Origin: Tsukamurella sp. 8F
GTDB taxonomy: Bacteria > Actinomycetota > Actinomycetes > Mycobacteriales > Mycobacteriaceae
Direction of reading: 5' to 3'
Assembly: GCF_029167375.1 (NCBI RefSeq)
Contig: NZ_JARFTP010000003.1
Span: 124,001-188,000 of the forward strand
Length of the DNA: 64,000 nt
Every line of letters starts with the position of its first letter. Positions within the stretch are counted from its first letter, which is position 1. This document shows positions 1 to 8,008 of the stretch, piece by piece. Below the pieces are notes generated by a model. That model saw only the letters and a program-made list of their open reading frames with translations. It did not search any database and was not told where the DNA came from. The position numbers were made by a program, and so were the translations under genes.

Positions 1-269
1 TTCTGCGCCTTGACGGTGATGTTCGGGTGCTGCTTCGAGAACGCGGCGATCAGGGAGTTGAACGTGTCCGTCCAGGCTCCGGCGAGGCCGTAGTTGTAGC
101 TTTCGAAGACGATGGACACCTTCTGGTCCGGGGCGAGTTCCGGCACCTGCGCGCTGGAACTCGACGACGAGGTCGACGCCCCGAAGCCGCAGGAGGAGAG
201 CAGCAGCGCGGCCGCGGTGAGTATCGGCAGCACGGCGGTGCGGCGGGGAACAGGCATGATCGACTTCAC
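1..269 (-). CDS. ABC transporter solute-binding lipoprotein, N-terminal part
   Basis: This is the first ~89 residues of a secreted binding protein; the rest lies beyond base 1. The start is taken as GTG at 269 because a GAGGAG ribosome site (277-282) sits 7 bases upstream; ATG at 257 is an in-frame alternative. A basic N-terminus and hydrophobic stretch end in the lipobox LLSSC, so the protein should be a lipid-anchored lipoprotein. After a Ser-rich linker the mature part reads like a family 1 extracellular solute-binding protein (VSIVFESYN, then FNSLIAAFSKQHPNITV). It lies 64 bases downstream of a MalK-type ATPase on the same strand, which fits one importer whose permeases would lie outside the window. 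The substrate is unknown. Confidence 0.8.
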   Translation of the reverse strand, partial: MKSIMPVPRRTAVLPILTAAALLLSSCGFGASTSSSSSSAQVPELAPDQKVSIVFESYNYGLAGAWTDTFNSLIAAFSKQHPNITVKAQ

Positions 270-333
270 GGATGCACTCCTCGGATGTGTGGGGTGATGG
301 GCGCGGCAGGTCTGGCGGGGATGAGACCGGCTG

Positions 334-1485
334 TCAGAGAGCAGATGTCGCCATCTCGGGGTGGTCTCGGCCATCGGCGTTCGGGGCCGTCCGCCGGGGT
401 GGGTCGGTCCGGTGCCGCAGCCGGCGGCCGGTCTCGGGGTCGAACAGATGGATGTCGGCCGGGGAGACGTCCAGCCGTATCACGTCGCCCGATCGGACAC
501 CGGCCGGGCGGGGCGTGCGGACCTGCAGCCGCGTGTCGCCGCAGCCGACGTGCAGAACCTCGTCACTTCCGAGGTTCTCGATCATCGTCACCGTTGCGGT
601 GATGGGACCGCCGGGATCGATCCGCAGGCGTTCCGGGCGGATTCCGACGGTCACCGCCTGCTCCCCGGTGTCGGGAGCGGGCGCCGCCAGGTCGAGCGGC
701 AACGCAATCCGATCCGCGTGTACGTGGACCCGCCCGTCGTGGCCGCGCGCCACTCCGTCGAACAGGCACATCGGCGGGGCACCGAGGAACCGTGCGACGA
801 AGGTCGACTCGGGGCGGTCGTACAGGGTGGTCGGCGTGCCGATCTGTTCCACCCGCCCAGCGTTGAGCAGCACGATCCGGGTGGCCATCGTCATCGCCTC
901 CACCTGGTCGTGCGTGACATACAGGAACGTCGTTCCGATGCGGCGGTGCAGGTCGATGAGCTCGGTCCGGGTCGCGGAGCGCAACTGCGAGTCGAGGTTC
1001 GAGAGCGGCTCGTCCATGAGGAACGCACCGGGCTGCTGCACCATCGCCCTCGCCAGCGCGACCCGCTGGCGCTGACCGCCGGAGAGGTCGGCCGGGCGGC
1101 GCGACAGGTAGTCCGTCAGTCCGAGCATCTCGGCGACGCGCGTGACGGCGGCGGCGATGTCAGCGCGCGATCGACGGCGGGCGCGCAGTGGGAAACCGAT
1201 GTTCTTCGCGACGCTGAGATGCGGGTACAGCGCGTAGCTCTGGAACACCATCGCGAGCTCGCGCTCGCGCGGCTGCGACCCGGTCACGTCGCGCCCGTCG
1301 ATCAGGATCCGTCCGCTGGTCGGAGTGGCGAGGCCGGCGATCATCCGGAGCAGCGTCGACTTGCCGCATCCGCTGGGGCCGAGGAGGACGACGAACTCGC
1401 CGTCGTCGATCCGCAGGTCGACCGAGTCGACCGCGGTCGCGCGGCCGAATCGTTTTGTCGCCGATACCAGTTCGATGGAACTCAC
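334..1485 (-). CDS. MalK/UgpC-type ABC importer ATP-binding protein
   Basis: This 383-residue protein is the ATPase of a carbohydrate-type (CUT1) ABC importer. It has Walker A GPSGCGKST, signature LSGGQRQRVALA, Walker B FLMDEP, the switch histidine in YVTHDQ, and a C-terminal regulatory region with the TOBE-type IGIRPE-like stretch (VGIRPERLRI). The length matches the MalK/MsmK/UgpC group. The start is GTG at 1485, overlapping the upstream hydrolase stop by 4 bases, so the two are translationally coupled. Together with the binding lipoprotein downstream it implies uptake of a sugar, polyol phosphate or glycolipid-like solute. The exact substrate cannot be read from the sequence. Confidence 0.9.
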   Translation of the reverse strand: MSSIELVSATKRFGRATAVDSVDLRIDDGEFVVLLGPSGCGKSTLLRMIAGLATPTSGRILIDGRDVTGSQPRERELAMVFQSYALYPHLSVAKNIGFPLRARRRSRADIAAAVTRVAEMLGLTDYLSRRPADLSGGQRQRVALARAMVQQPGAFLMDEPLSNLDSQLRSATRTELIDLHRRIGTTFLYVTHDQVEAMTMATRIVLLNAGRVEQIGTPTTLYDRPESTFVARFLGAPPMCLFDGVARGHDGRVHVHADRIALPLDLAAPAPDTGEQAVTVGIRPERLRIDPGGPITATVTMIENLGSDEVLHVGCGDTRLQVRTPRPAGVRSGDVIRLDVSPADIHLFDPETGRRLRHRTDPPRRTAPNADGRDHPEMATSAL

Positions 1486-2375
1486 GATCCGTTCGTACCT
1501 CGTTCTTCGCGCCCGGCGCCGTCGGCGGCCCGTACCCACGCCGTGACCTGGACGGCCAGCGCGGGTGAGTCCTTCAACCAGGCGAAATGGTCGCCGGCCC
1601 GCACGGGCGCGGCGCCGGACAGATGCCAGTGACTGATGGCGGCGACGGGCATCCGGCGCAGCAGGTACTCGACGGTGCTCTTCGGGCCGAGCGAGTCGTC
1701 GGCGAGCGAGATAGCCAGGACGGGCCGGTCCATCCGCGCCAGCAGGTCGTTGTACCGCCGCGTGCCGTCGCGCACCACGTACCGCCCGGTGAGGGCCTGG
1801 AGTGACCAGTCGATCATGACGCCGCCGGCCATTGGCGCCGGAATCGCGACACCGCCCGGCCAACGCCCGGTCAGCCGCGACACCGCACCGATCCATTGCG
1901 TCTGCGCCAGGATGATGGGTCGCCGGAGCAGATCGAATGCACGCCAATAGACCGTGCCGGTGCCGATGACGGCGATGCCGGCGATCTCGTCCGGGTGGGA
2001 CGCGGCGTACAGCAGTGAGAGCTGCCCACCGAGGCTGTGGCCGAAGAGGTACAGGGGCACACCCTCGAACCTGTCCCGGAGTGTCCCGACGATCGCGGGC
2101 AGATCCACCTCGAGCATCTCCCGGTAACCGAAGTCGTCGGCTTCCGCCAGTATCGGCCGGCTGTCGCCCTGTCCCCGCAGGTCGCATACTGCGGCGTTGA
2201 GTCCGGTCGCGGCCAGGGCTTCGGCCACCGGCAGATAGTGCTTGGCCTTCATTCCCATCGCGGGTAGGACCAGCACGATCGGTGTTCCGGGGTCGCCCGG
2301 CAGCAGCCGGACGGTGAACTCCGTGCCGTCGTCGGCGGATAGCGCGATCTTCTCGACGGTCCCGGCGGCGGTCAT
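1482..2375 (-). CDS. alpha/beta hydrolase (serine hydrolase/esterase)
   Basis: This is a 297-residue alpha/beta-hydrolase fold protein. The nucleophile elbow GHSLGG puts the catalytic serine at about residue 104; an oxyanion-region stretch VLPAMGMK lies near residue 37, and a late histidine in AGDHFAW can complete the triad. ATG at 2375 overlaps the stop of the hotdog thioesterase gene by 4 bases, and its own stop overlaps the ABC ATPase start, so three genes are coupled. It could hydrolyse an acyl ester or an imported lipid conjugate. The neighbours suggest lipid or acyl chemistry, but the family is too broad to fix a substrate. Confidence 0.8.
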   Translation of the reverse strand: MTAAGTVEKIALSADDGTEFTVRLLPGDPGTPIVLVLPAMGMKAKHYLPVAEALAATGLNAAVCDLRGQGDSRPILAEADDFGYREMLEVDLPAIVGTLRDRFEGVPLYLFGHSLGGQLSLLYAASHPDEIAGIAVIGTGTVYWRAFDLLRRPIILAQTQWIGAVSRLTGRWPGGVAIPAPMAGGVMIDWSLQALTGRYVVRDGTRRYNDLLARMDRPVLAISLADDSLGPKSTVEYLLRRMPVAAISHWHLSGAAPVRAGDHFAWLKDSPALAVQVTAWVRAADGAGREERGTNGS

Positions 2376-2926
2376 CGGCCGGACTCCGGCGCGCCGACCA
2401 CATCGCACACGTAGTCGAAGACGAACTTCGAGGTCACCACGTCGTCGCCGTCGAGGACGACCGCCTTGGCGGTCAGGTCGTGTCGGCCGCCGGCGGTATC
2501 GCCGAGCAGCTCGCGCAGCTCGCGCTCGTCGACGACTGCGACGGCTCGGACCGTCCCGGTCGCAGGACGCCGGTAGGTGACGGTGCTGGCGCGCAGCACG
2601 AGCCGCTCGACGGCGAACAGCCGCGGTGCGGCGGCACCCACGAACGCCAGCGCGCCGGCGATATCCGCTGCCGTGAATAGGGCTCCCGCATGCACGGTCC
2701 CCATGTGATTGACGACGCCGCCGGACGCTCCGAGCGTCACCACGGCGCGATCGGCGCCGATCTCGGTGACCTCCGTGCCGACCAGGCGACCGAACGGAAC
2801 GAGGTCCTGCGCCACCGAGCGCAGGTAACCGTAGTCCGGCGCGGCGTGGTCGAGTTCGGGAAACGCTGCGGCGAAGTCGGTGAGAACGCGACCCTCGCTG
2901 GGCGTCGACGAGATGTGGGTGGTCAA
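2372..2926 (-). CDS. hotdog-fold thioesterase (PaaI/DUF4442-like)
   Basis: This 184-residue single hotdog-domain protein has the active-site helix region NHMGTVHAGALFTAAD typical of PaaI/DUF4442-type acyl thioesterases. The start is TTG at 2926, chosen because a GGAGG site lies 5 bases upstream; longer in-frame extensions to 3109 would overlap the divergent reductase gene and lack this signal. It is the first gene of the - strand arm (thioesterase, hydrolase, ABC ATPase, binding protein), divergent from the lipid-tailoring operon across 173 bases that must hold both promoters. It probably cleaves an acyl-CoA or acyl-ACP thioester. It resembles the product of 4035-4571. Confidence 0.75.
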   Translation of the reverse strand: MTTHISSTPSEGRVLTDFAAAFPELDHAAPDYGYLRSVAQDLVPFGRLVGTEVTEIGADRAVVTLGASGGVVNHMGTVHAGALFTAADIAGALAFVGAAAPRLFAVERLVLRASTVTYRRPATGTVRAVAVVDERELRELLGDTAGGRHDLTAKAVVLDGDDVVTSKFVFDYVCDVVGAPESGR

Positions 2927-3099
2927 GGCTACCTCCGTTGGTCCGGTGTTCGGCCGGGCAAGCTCATTGTCGATACGCCGGCCGCGCCGGGCCCGCTCGA
3001 TAGTCATCCGCGATCGCGCGAACAGACTGCCGGCCCAGCGGCTGCGGAGAGCCCGGTCGTCGGCCACGGTTCTGGTGAACGCACCATCGAGGAGACCTT

Positions 3100-4038
3100 G
3101 TGCCGACAACGCAGATGACAGTCGTCGACCGTCGTGAACTTGCCAGCGACATAGTGGAATTCACCCTGAATCGGGCGGACGGGGGCGCCGTCGCCCCGTG
3201 GGCGCCCGGTGCCCACGTCGACCTCCACCTGCCGGGTGTCGGCGTCCGGCAGTACTCGCTGTGCGGCGACCCGGACGACCGCTGCCACTACCGCGTGGCG
3301 GTATTGCGCGAGTCGTCCGGACGAGGTGGGTCGGCGTACCTGCACGATCGCGTCGCTCCGGGAGCCACCCTCGACGTCTCCGCGCCGCGGAACAACTTCC
3401 CGCTCGTGCCGGCGAGTCGGTACGTGTTCGTGGCCGGCGGGATCGGGATCACTCCGCTCCTCCCGATGATCGAGGACGCGACGGCCCGCGGGGCCGACTG
3501 GCAGCTGTGGTTCGGCGGCCGCACACGCCGGTCGATGGCGTACACCGATCGGTTGCTCGTACACGGTGAGCGGGTTCGGATCGTGCCGCAGGACCGCGAC
3601 GGCCTGCTGCCGCTGGCCGAGATCCTCGCCGCCGGCGCACCCGGCACCCGGGTCTACTGCTGTGGACCCGAGCCGCTGCTGGCGGCGGCGGAGGCGCTCG
3701 CCGGCACAGGCGTCCTGCACGTGGAGCGGTTCGCCCCGCGCGCCTCGGACGATGCGGACGATGGATCCGACCGGGCGTTCACGGTGCGGCTGGCGCGTTC
3801 CGGGCTCACCCTCGACGTCGGTTCGGACGAGTCGATCCTGGACGTCCTGGAACGGGCAGGGGTCGCACCCATGACGTCCTGTCGAGCGGGAACGTGTGCG
3901 AGCTGCGAGACGACTGTGCTGGAAGGCTCTGTGCTGCACCGTGACTCGGTACTGACTGCGGTGGAGAAGGATGCCGGCACGTCGATGATGGTGTGCGTCT
4001 CGCGGGCGTACGGCGATCTGGTGGTGCTGGACCTGTGA
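3100..4038 (+). CDS. phthalate-dioxygenase-reductase-type flavoprotein with C-terminal 2Fe-2S ferredoxin domain
   Basis: This 312-residue electron-transfer protein passes electrons from NAD(P)H through flavin to a plant-type [2Fe-2S] cluster. The flavin-binding RQYSL motif (near residue 50), the NAD-binding GGIGITPLL and four cluster cysteines C261, C266, C269 and C299 (CX4CX2CX29C) are visible. This is the phthalate dioxygenase reductase/VanB layout. The start is GTG at 3100 with GAGGAG 5 bases upstream. It opens the ten-gene + strand operon and its stop overlaps the next start by 4 bases. It is the only evident reductase here, so it is the natural electron donor for the two P450s and/or the desaturase. 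Confidence 0.9.
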   Translation: MPTTQMTVVDRRELASDIVEFTLNRADGGAVAPWAPGAHVDLHLPGVGVRQYSLCGDPDDRCHYRVAVLRESSGRGGSAYLHDRVAPGATLDVSAPRNNFPLVPASRYVFVAGGIGITPLLPMIEDATARGADWQLWFGGRTRRSMAYTDRLLVHGERVRIVPQDRDGLLPLAEILAAGAPGTRVYCCGPEPLLAAAEALAGTGVLHVERFAPRASDDADDGSDRAFTVRLARSGLTLDVGSDESILDVLERAGVAPMTSCRAGTCASCETTVLEGSVLHRDSVLTAVEKDAGTSMMVCVSRAYGDLVVLDL

Positions 4039-4571
4039 GCTTCTTCGGGCAGGCATACGACCCGTTCGTGCCATACGGCGGTGAGTCGCCGGATTTCGAG
4101 CAATTACGGCGGGTCGCGAACGGCCTGGCACCCTTCACACAACACGCGGGAGTGACGATCACAGAGCTGGACCGCGAACGTGCAGTGGCCGACGTCCCCG
4201 GCGAGGTGAGGCTGCACAACCATGTCGGCACCGTGCACGCCGCGGCGCAGTATCTCGGCGCCGAATTCGCGGCCGCCGCGGCATTCGTGGGGAGCGCAGC
4301 GACGCACATCGATCGGATCGAATGGATGGTGGTACGCGACTCGCGTGCCCTGTTCCTCCGCCCCGCCGTCGGATCCGTTCGGGCGACGGCGTCGGTGGAC
4401 GCCCGAATCGCGCGAACGATCGGCACCCTTCCACAGCGGCACCGATTCGATATCGATGCGAAGGCGGTGCTGCGCGACGCCGCGGGCTCCGTCGTGGGAA
4501 AGGTCTTCTTCGACTACACATGCCAGACCAGGCCGGCAGAGAACCCTAGTAACGAGGTGACGACGAGATGA
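4035..4571 (+). CDS. hotdog-fold thioesterase (DUF4442-like)
   Basis: This 178-residue hotdog protein has the motif HNHVGTVHAAAQYLGAEFA, close to that of the product of 2372-2926, which suggests the two are paralogues. GTG at 4035 overlaps the reductase stop (GTGA), and its own stop overlaps the desaturase ATG, so it is coupled on both sides. The expected activity is hydrolysis of an acyl thioester, or a non-catalytic acyl-binding role as in some DUF4442 members. Its position between the electron donor and the desaturase suggests it acts on the same ACP-bound intermediates; that is inference. Confidence 0.75.
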   Translation: MSFFGQAYDPFVPYGGESPDFEQLRRVANGLAPFTQHAGVTITELDRERAVADVPGEVRLHNHVGTVHAAAQYLGAEFAAAAAFVGSAATHIDRIEWMVVRDSRALFLRPAVGSVRATASVDARIARTIGTLPQRHRFDIDAKAVLRDAAGSVVGKVFFDYTCQTRPAENPSNEVTTR

Positions 4572-5512
4572 TCCAACCGGCAGCGGCCGCGGGCGAGCCT
4601 CGCAGGAAGACCGTGAGCAATCCGTACATCCACAGACTGCAACGCCGCCATTTCCTACTGTTCGACGTGCTGCCCATCATCGGGACCGCGGTCGCCGTCG
4701 TGCTGGCGTTCGTGCATCCCATCAGCTGGGTCGACTGGGCTCTGCTCGGGGCGATGTGGCTACTGACCGGCCTGGCGATAACGGTCGGATACCACCGGCT
4801 GTTCACACACAGAACTTTCAAGGCCGCGCCGTCGGTCGTGGTGGTGCTCGCCGTTCTAGGGTCGATGGCCGCGCAGGGGCCGGTGATCTCGTGGGTCGCA
4901 CTGCACCGGCGACACCACGAGTGCAGCGATGCTGAGGGCGATCCGCACTCGCCGAACCTCGACGGCGATGGGTTGGTCGGGCGTATCCGCGGGCTCGCGC
5001 ATTCGCATTTCCTCTGGATGCGGCGACACGAATATCCGAACATCGTGCACTACGCGCCCGACCTCCTGAAGAACAGGCCACTGGTGCGGGTCGCACGGCT
5101 GTACAACTACTGGGTGGTGCTCGGTCTGGCGCTGCCCGCAGCGGTGGGAGGCCTGGTCACCTGGAGCTGGTGGGGAGTGCTGAGCGGCATGCTATGGGGT
5201 GGTCTGGTGCGGATCTTCGTGCTCGAGCACATCGTGTGGGCTATCAACTCGTTCCTACACATGTACGGGACCCGCCCCTACGCCTCGCGTGAGAACAGCC
5301 GCAACGGTGGGATATTCGCGCTTGTGACGCTGGGCGAGTCCTGGCACAACAACCACCACGCGTTCCCCGAGTCCGCATCGTTCGGACTCAACTGGTACCG
5401 CTTCGACCCGGGCTACTGGGTGATCAGGTCGCTGGAGGCCGTGGGGCTGGCGTGGGACGTGGGCCTGCCGACCGCCGAGCGACGCGCATCGAAGCGAATC
5501 GCCGCGAGCTGA
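4568..5512 (+). CDS. membrane-bound fatty acid desaturase
   Basis: This 314-residue integral membrane di-iron desaturase has three histidine boxes: HRLFTH (76-81), HRRHH (113-117) and HNNHH (260-264). Additional histidines at 221 and 231 are typical of the stearoyl-CoA desaturase/DesA3 class. Hydrophobic segments lie around residues 30-50, 55-75, 88-110 and 183-225. It would introduce a double bond into a fatty acyl chain using oxygen and two electrons. ATG at 4568 overlaps the upstream stop by 4 bases. The next gene is a stand-alone ACP and a fatty acyl-AMP ligase is in the operon, so acyl-ACP is a plausible substrate; acyl-CoA or phospholipid cannot be excluded. Confidence 0.9.
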   Translation: MIQPAAAAGEPRRKTVSNPYIHRLQRRHFLLFDVLPIIGTAVAVVLAFVHPISWVDWALLGAMWLLTGLAITVGYHRLFTHRTFKAAPSVVVVLAVLGSMAAQGPVISWVALHRRHHECSDAEGDPHSPNLDGDGLVGRIRGLAHSHFLWMRRHEYPNIVHYAPDLLKNRPLVRVARLYNYWVVLGLALPAAVGGLVTWSWWGVLSGMLWGGLVRIFVLEHIVWAINSFLHMYGTRPYASRENSRNGGIFALVTLGESWHNNHHAFPESASFGLNWYRFDPGYWVIRSLEAVGLAWDVGLPTAERRASKRIAAS

Positions 5513-5565
5513 GGCGCAGACCGGACGCCGCACGACACCACACCGATCAAGGAATCGAGGAAACC

Positions 5566-5868
5566 ATGACGTCTGAAGGAACCGCCGCCTCTCTCGGCAC
5601 CGGGGAGCCGTCCGCCGGCGAGCCGCCGGCGACCGCCGAGGAGATCGTGCAGTGGTGTCGGCTGTATCTGGCGGACCTGCTGGAGACGGCGCCCGAGAAC
5701 GTCGACCCGGACACGACATTCGATCGACTCGGCATCGACTCCGCACACGCGGTGGCACTGCTGATCGAGGTCGAGCAGCGATACGGGGTCGAGCTTCCGC
5801 CCGACGCGCTGTTCGATCACCCGACTTTGAACGCGGTGTCGAAGCACCTCCACGACAGGCTCTCGTGA
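5566..5868 (+). CDS. stand-alone acyl carrier protein
   Basis: This 100-residue carrier protein has the phosphopantetheine site GIDSAHAVAL, with the attachment serine at residue 59. An N-terminal extension of ~22 residues rich in Ala, Gly, Glu and Pro precedes the four-helix domain. ATG at 5566 follows a GAGG sequence; the 53-base gap before it is the widest in the operon. The stop overlaps the methyltransferase GTG. It is likely the scaffold on which the fatty acid loaded by the ligase at 8790-10556 is desaturated, methylated and oxidised. It is not the housekeeping fatty-acid-synthase ACP, judging by its DSA rather than DSL motif and by its neighbours. Confidence 0.92.
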   Translation: MTSEGTAASLGTGEPSAGEPPATAEEIVQWCRLYLADLLETAPENVDPDTTFDRLGIDSAHAVALLIEVEQRYGVELPPDALFDHPTLNAVSKHLHDRLS

Positions 5869-6755
5869 CTTCCTCCGAGACGATCCGAAGCGCACGCGCC
5901 GCGGCCATCCGGTACCACTACGACGTCGGCAACGACTTCTATCGGTTGTGGCTGGACCGGACTCTGAGCTACTCCTGCGCGATGCCGTCCGGGCCGGGGG
6001 AGAGCCTGGACCAGGCCCAGGAGCGCAAGCTGCAGGCCCACCTCGACGCGATCGACGTCCGCCGGGCCTCGCGGGTCCTCGACGTCGGCTGCGGGTGGGG
6101 GGCGGTACTCGCGCGCGCCGCATCCTATCCGACGGTGACCGAGGCCGTCGGACTCACCTTGAGTGCCGAGCAGGCCGCCTACATCCAGGGCATCAGAGGA
6201 GCGAAGACCGCTGTGCACGTGGTGGATTGGCGGGACTATCGGCCCGAGCGCGAGTTCGACGGCGTGATCTCGATCGGCGCCTTCGAGCATTTCGCTCGGC
6301 CCGACCAGACCGTCGAGGAGAAGCGGGCCGCCTACCGGGCGTTCTTCGAATGCTGTCGAGAATGGCTCATGGACGGCGGCGCGCTGTCGCTGCAGACGAT
6401 CGCCTACGCGAACATGTCGCCCGCCGACGCGAACGGGTTCATGCAGCGCGAGATCTTCCCCGATGCCGAACTGCCCACGCTGGCCGACATCGTCGCGGCT
6501 GCGGAGGGCCTGTTCGAGATCGAGCGGCTCGAGAACGGCCGCCTCGACTACGCGTGGACCTGCGCCCAGTGGGCGGATCGCCTGCGACGCACCAGACGGG
6601 AGGCGATCGAGCTCGTCGGCACCGAGACGGTCGAGAAGTACCTGCGTTATCTGTTGATGTCGTCGGTCGGCTTCCGGGCGGGCAAGATCTGCCTACTACG
6701 TATGGTGCTCCGGCCGTACCGCGTGGGTCATGCCGTCGCGGGGGCGGACCGGTGA
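5865..6755 (+). CDS. cyclopropane-fatty-acid-synthase-type SAM methyltransferase
   Basis: This 296-residue protein belongs to the CFA synthase/mycolic acid methyltransferase family. It has the N-terminal YHYDVGNDFYRLWLD block (residues 17-31), SAM motif VLDVGCGWG (71-79) and the GAFEHF motif (138-143). These enzymes methylate an olefin on an acyl chain, giving a cyclopropane, a methyl branch or a methoxy/methyl derivative. Here the double bond would come from the desaturase two genes upstream. GTG at 5865 overlaps the ACP stop, supporting use of an ACP-bound substrate. At ~296 residues it is closer in length to mycolic acid methyltransferases than to the ~380-residue E. coli Cfa. Confidence 0.88.
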   Translation: MTSSETIRSARAAAIRYHYDVGNDFYRLWLDRTLSYSCAMPSGPGESLDQAQERKLQAHLDAIDVRRASRVLDVGCGWGAVLARAASYPTVTEAVGLTLSAEQAAYIQGIRGAKTAVHVVDWRDYRPEREFDGVISIGAFEHFARPDQTVEEKRAAYRAFFECCREWLMDGGALSLQTIAYANMSPADANGFMQREIFPDAELPTLADIVAAAEGLFEIERLENGRLDYAWTCAQWADRLRRTRREAIELVGTETVEKYLRYLLMSSVGFRAGKICLLRMVLRPYRVGHAVAGADR

Positions 6756-8008
6756 GCGTCGGTGCGTCGCCGACGCGGTCCTCGCGGGCCGTCTTCAACC
6801 CGTTCGCAGCGGACTTCCGGGCCGATCCGTACCCGGCCTATCATGCTCTGCGCCAGTCTGATCCGGTACATCGCAGCCTCGGCACGTGGGTGCTCACCCG
6901 ATACGACGACGTGCGGCGTGTGCTGCGCGATCCGACCTACTCGTCGTCCCTGATCCCGCGGCTGGTGCAGCGGCGCGCCGACCGTCTCGACGAGCAGTCC
7001 CGCACCGATGCCGAACGGATCGTGCAGCTCGGTCGGAAGTCCTTGGTGTTCACAGACAATCCCGATCATGCGCGGCTTCGAGCATTGGTCAACCGACTCT
7101 TCGACAGGCGGAGCATCGATCGCCTGCGCCCCACGATCGGGTTGACGGCGCAGCGTGCTCTGGATGCGCTGACCCCCCGGATCGGTGCCGGGGTGGACCT
7201 GATCTCGACGATCGCGGGCCCGGTGCCGGTGGCCGTGCTGTGCGACTGGATGCAGCTGCCCACCGAGGTAACGCAGCACGTGAGCGACTGGACTCATGAC
7301 ATCCGCTACCTACTCGAGCCGGGCCTTATGCGCGAATCCGACTACGCCCGTGTCGGTTCGGTGGTCGGCGAGTTCACGGACGCGCTCGCCGAAGTGATCA
7401 CCCGGCGCACCACCCGGCCCGGCGACGATCTGATCAGCGAGCTGATCGCGGCGCGCGTGGGTGGGACGGACAGGCTCTCGGATGCGGAGCTCGCCCACAT
7501 CTGCGTGATGTGCTTCGTCGCAGGCACGGAGACGACCACTGCACTGATAGGGAACGCCGTCGTCGCGCTGCTGTCGAATCCGGGGCCGGCGGCTGCCGTT
7601 CGTGAGCGGCCCGAACTCGTCGAATCGGTCGTGCGCGAGACCTTGCGCTACGACAGTCCGCTCCAGATGACCAAACGCGAGGCGACCGTCGAGGACGTCG
7701 TCGGCGGCAAGACGATCCGACCCGGCGATCAAGTACTGCTCTGCCTGGCGGCGGCGAACCGTGACCCGAGTGCGTTCGATGAACCGGATGCGTTCAGGCT
7801 GGATCGTCCAGAGGAGAAGCATGTGGCTTTCGGCTACGGCCTGCACGGCTGCCTCGGAGCCGCGCTGGCCGAGACGACGGCGTGCGTGACGCTCGATCGG
7901 ATCCTCCGGACACTCGTCGTCGAGTCCGCAGGTGAACCGGAATGGCAGGACGACGGGTTCATCGTGCGCGGTCCGCGACGGCTGTCCGTGGTCGGGACCC
8001 GCCGATGA
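6752..8008 (+). CDS. cytochrome P450
   Basis: This 418-residue soluble bacterial P450 has the I-helix oxygen-activating AGTETT (257-262), K-helix ETLR (296-299) and heme loop FGYGLHGCLG with ligand Cys367. GTG at 6752 overlaps the methyltransferase stop. The open frame extends far upstream in a shadow frame, but the 4-base coupling and the P450 N-terminus fix the start. As a member of this operon it probably hydroxylates, epoxidises or desaturates an acyl chain, possibly while ACP-bound. Electrons could come from the reductase at 3100-4038. It is only distantly like the second P450 at 10999-12222, so two different oxidations are likely. Confidence 0.92.
   Translation: MSVGASPTRSSRAVFNPFAADFRADPYPAYHALRQSDPVHRSLGTWVLTRYDDVRRVLRDPTYSSSLIPRLVQRRADRLDEQSRTDAERIVQLGRKSLVFTDNPDHARLRALVNRLFDRRSIDRLRPTIGLTAQRALDALTPRIGAGVDLISTIAGPVPVAVLCDWMQLPTEVTQHVSDWTHDIRYLLEPGLMRESDYARVGSVVGEFTDALAEVITRRTTRPGDDLISELIAARVGGTDRLSDAELAHICVMCFVAGTETTTALIGNAVVALLSNPGPAAAVRERPELVESVVRETLRYDSPLQMTKREATVEDVVGGKTIRPGDQVLLCLAAANRDPSAFDEPDAFRLDRPEEKHVAFGYGLHGCLGAALAETTACVTLDRILRTLVVESAGEPEWQDDGFIVRGPRRLSVVGTRR

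Noticed and set aside
5948-6751. N-terminal extension of the first P450 frame over the methyltransferase gene
   Set aside because: The extension is out of frame with a real gene and carries no P450 sequence. GTG 6752 with a 4-base overlap is the proper start.
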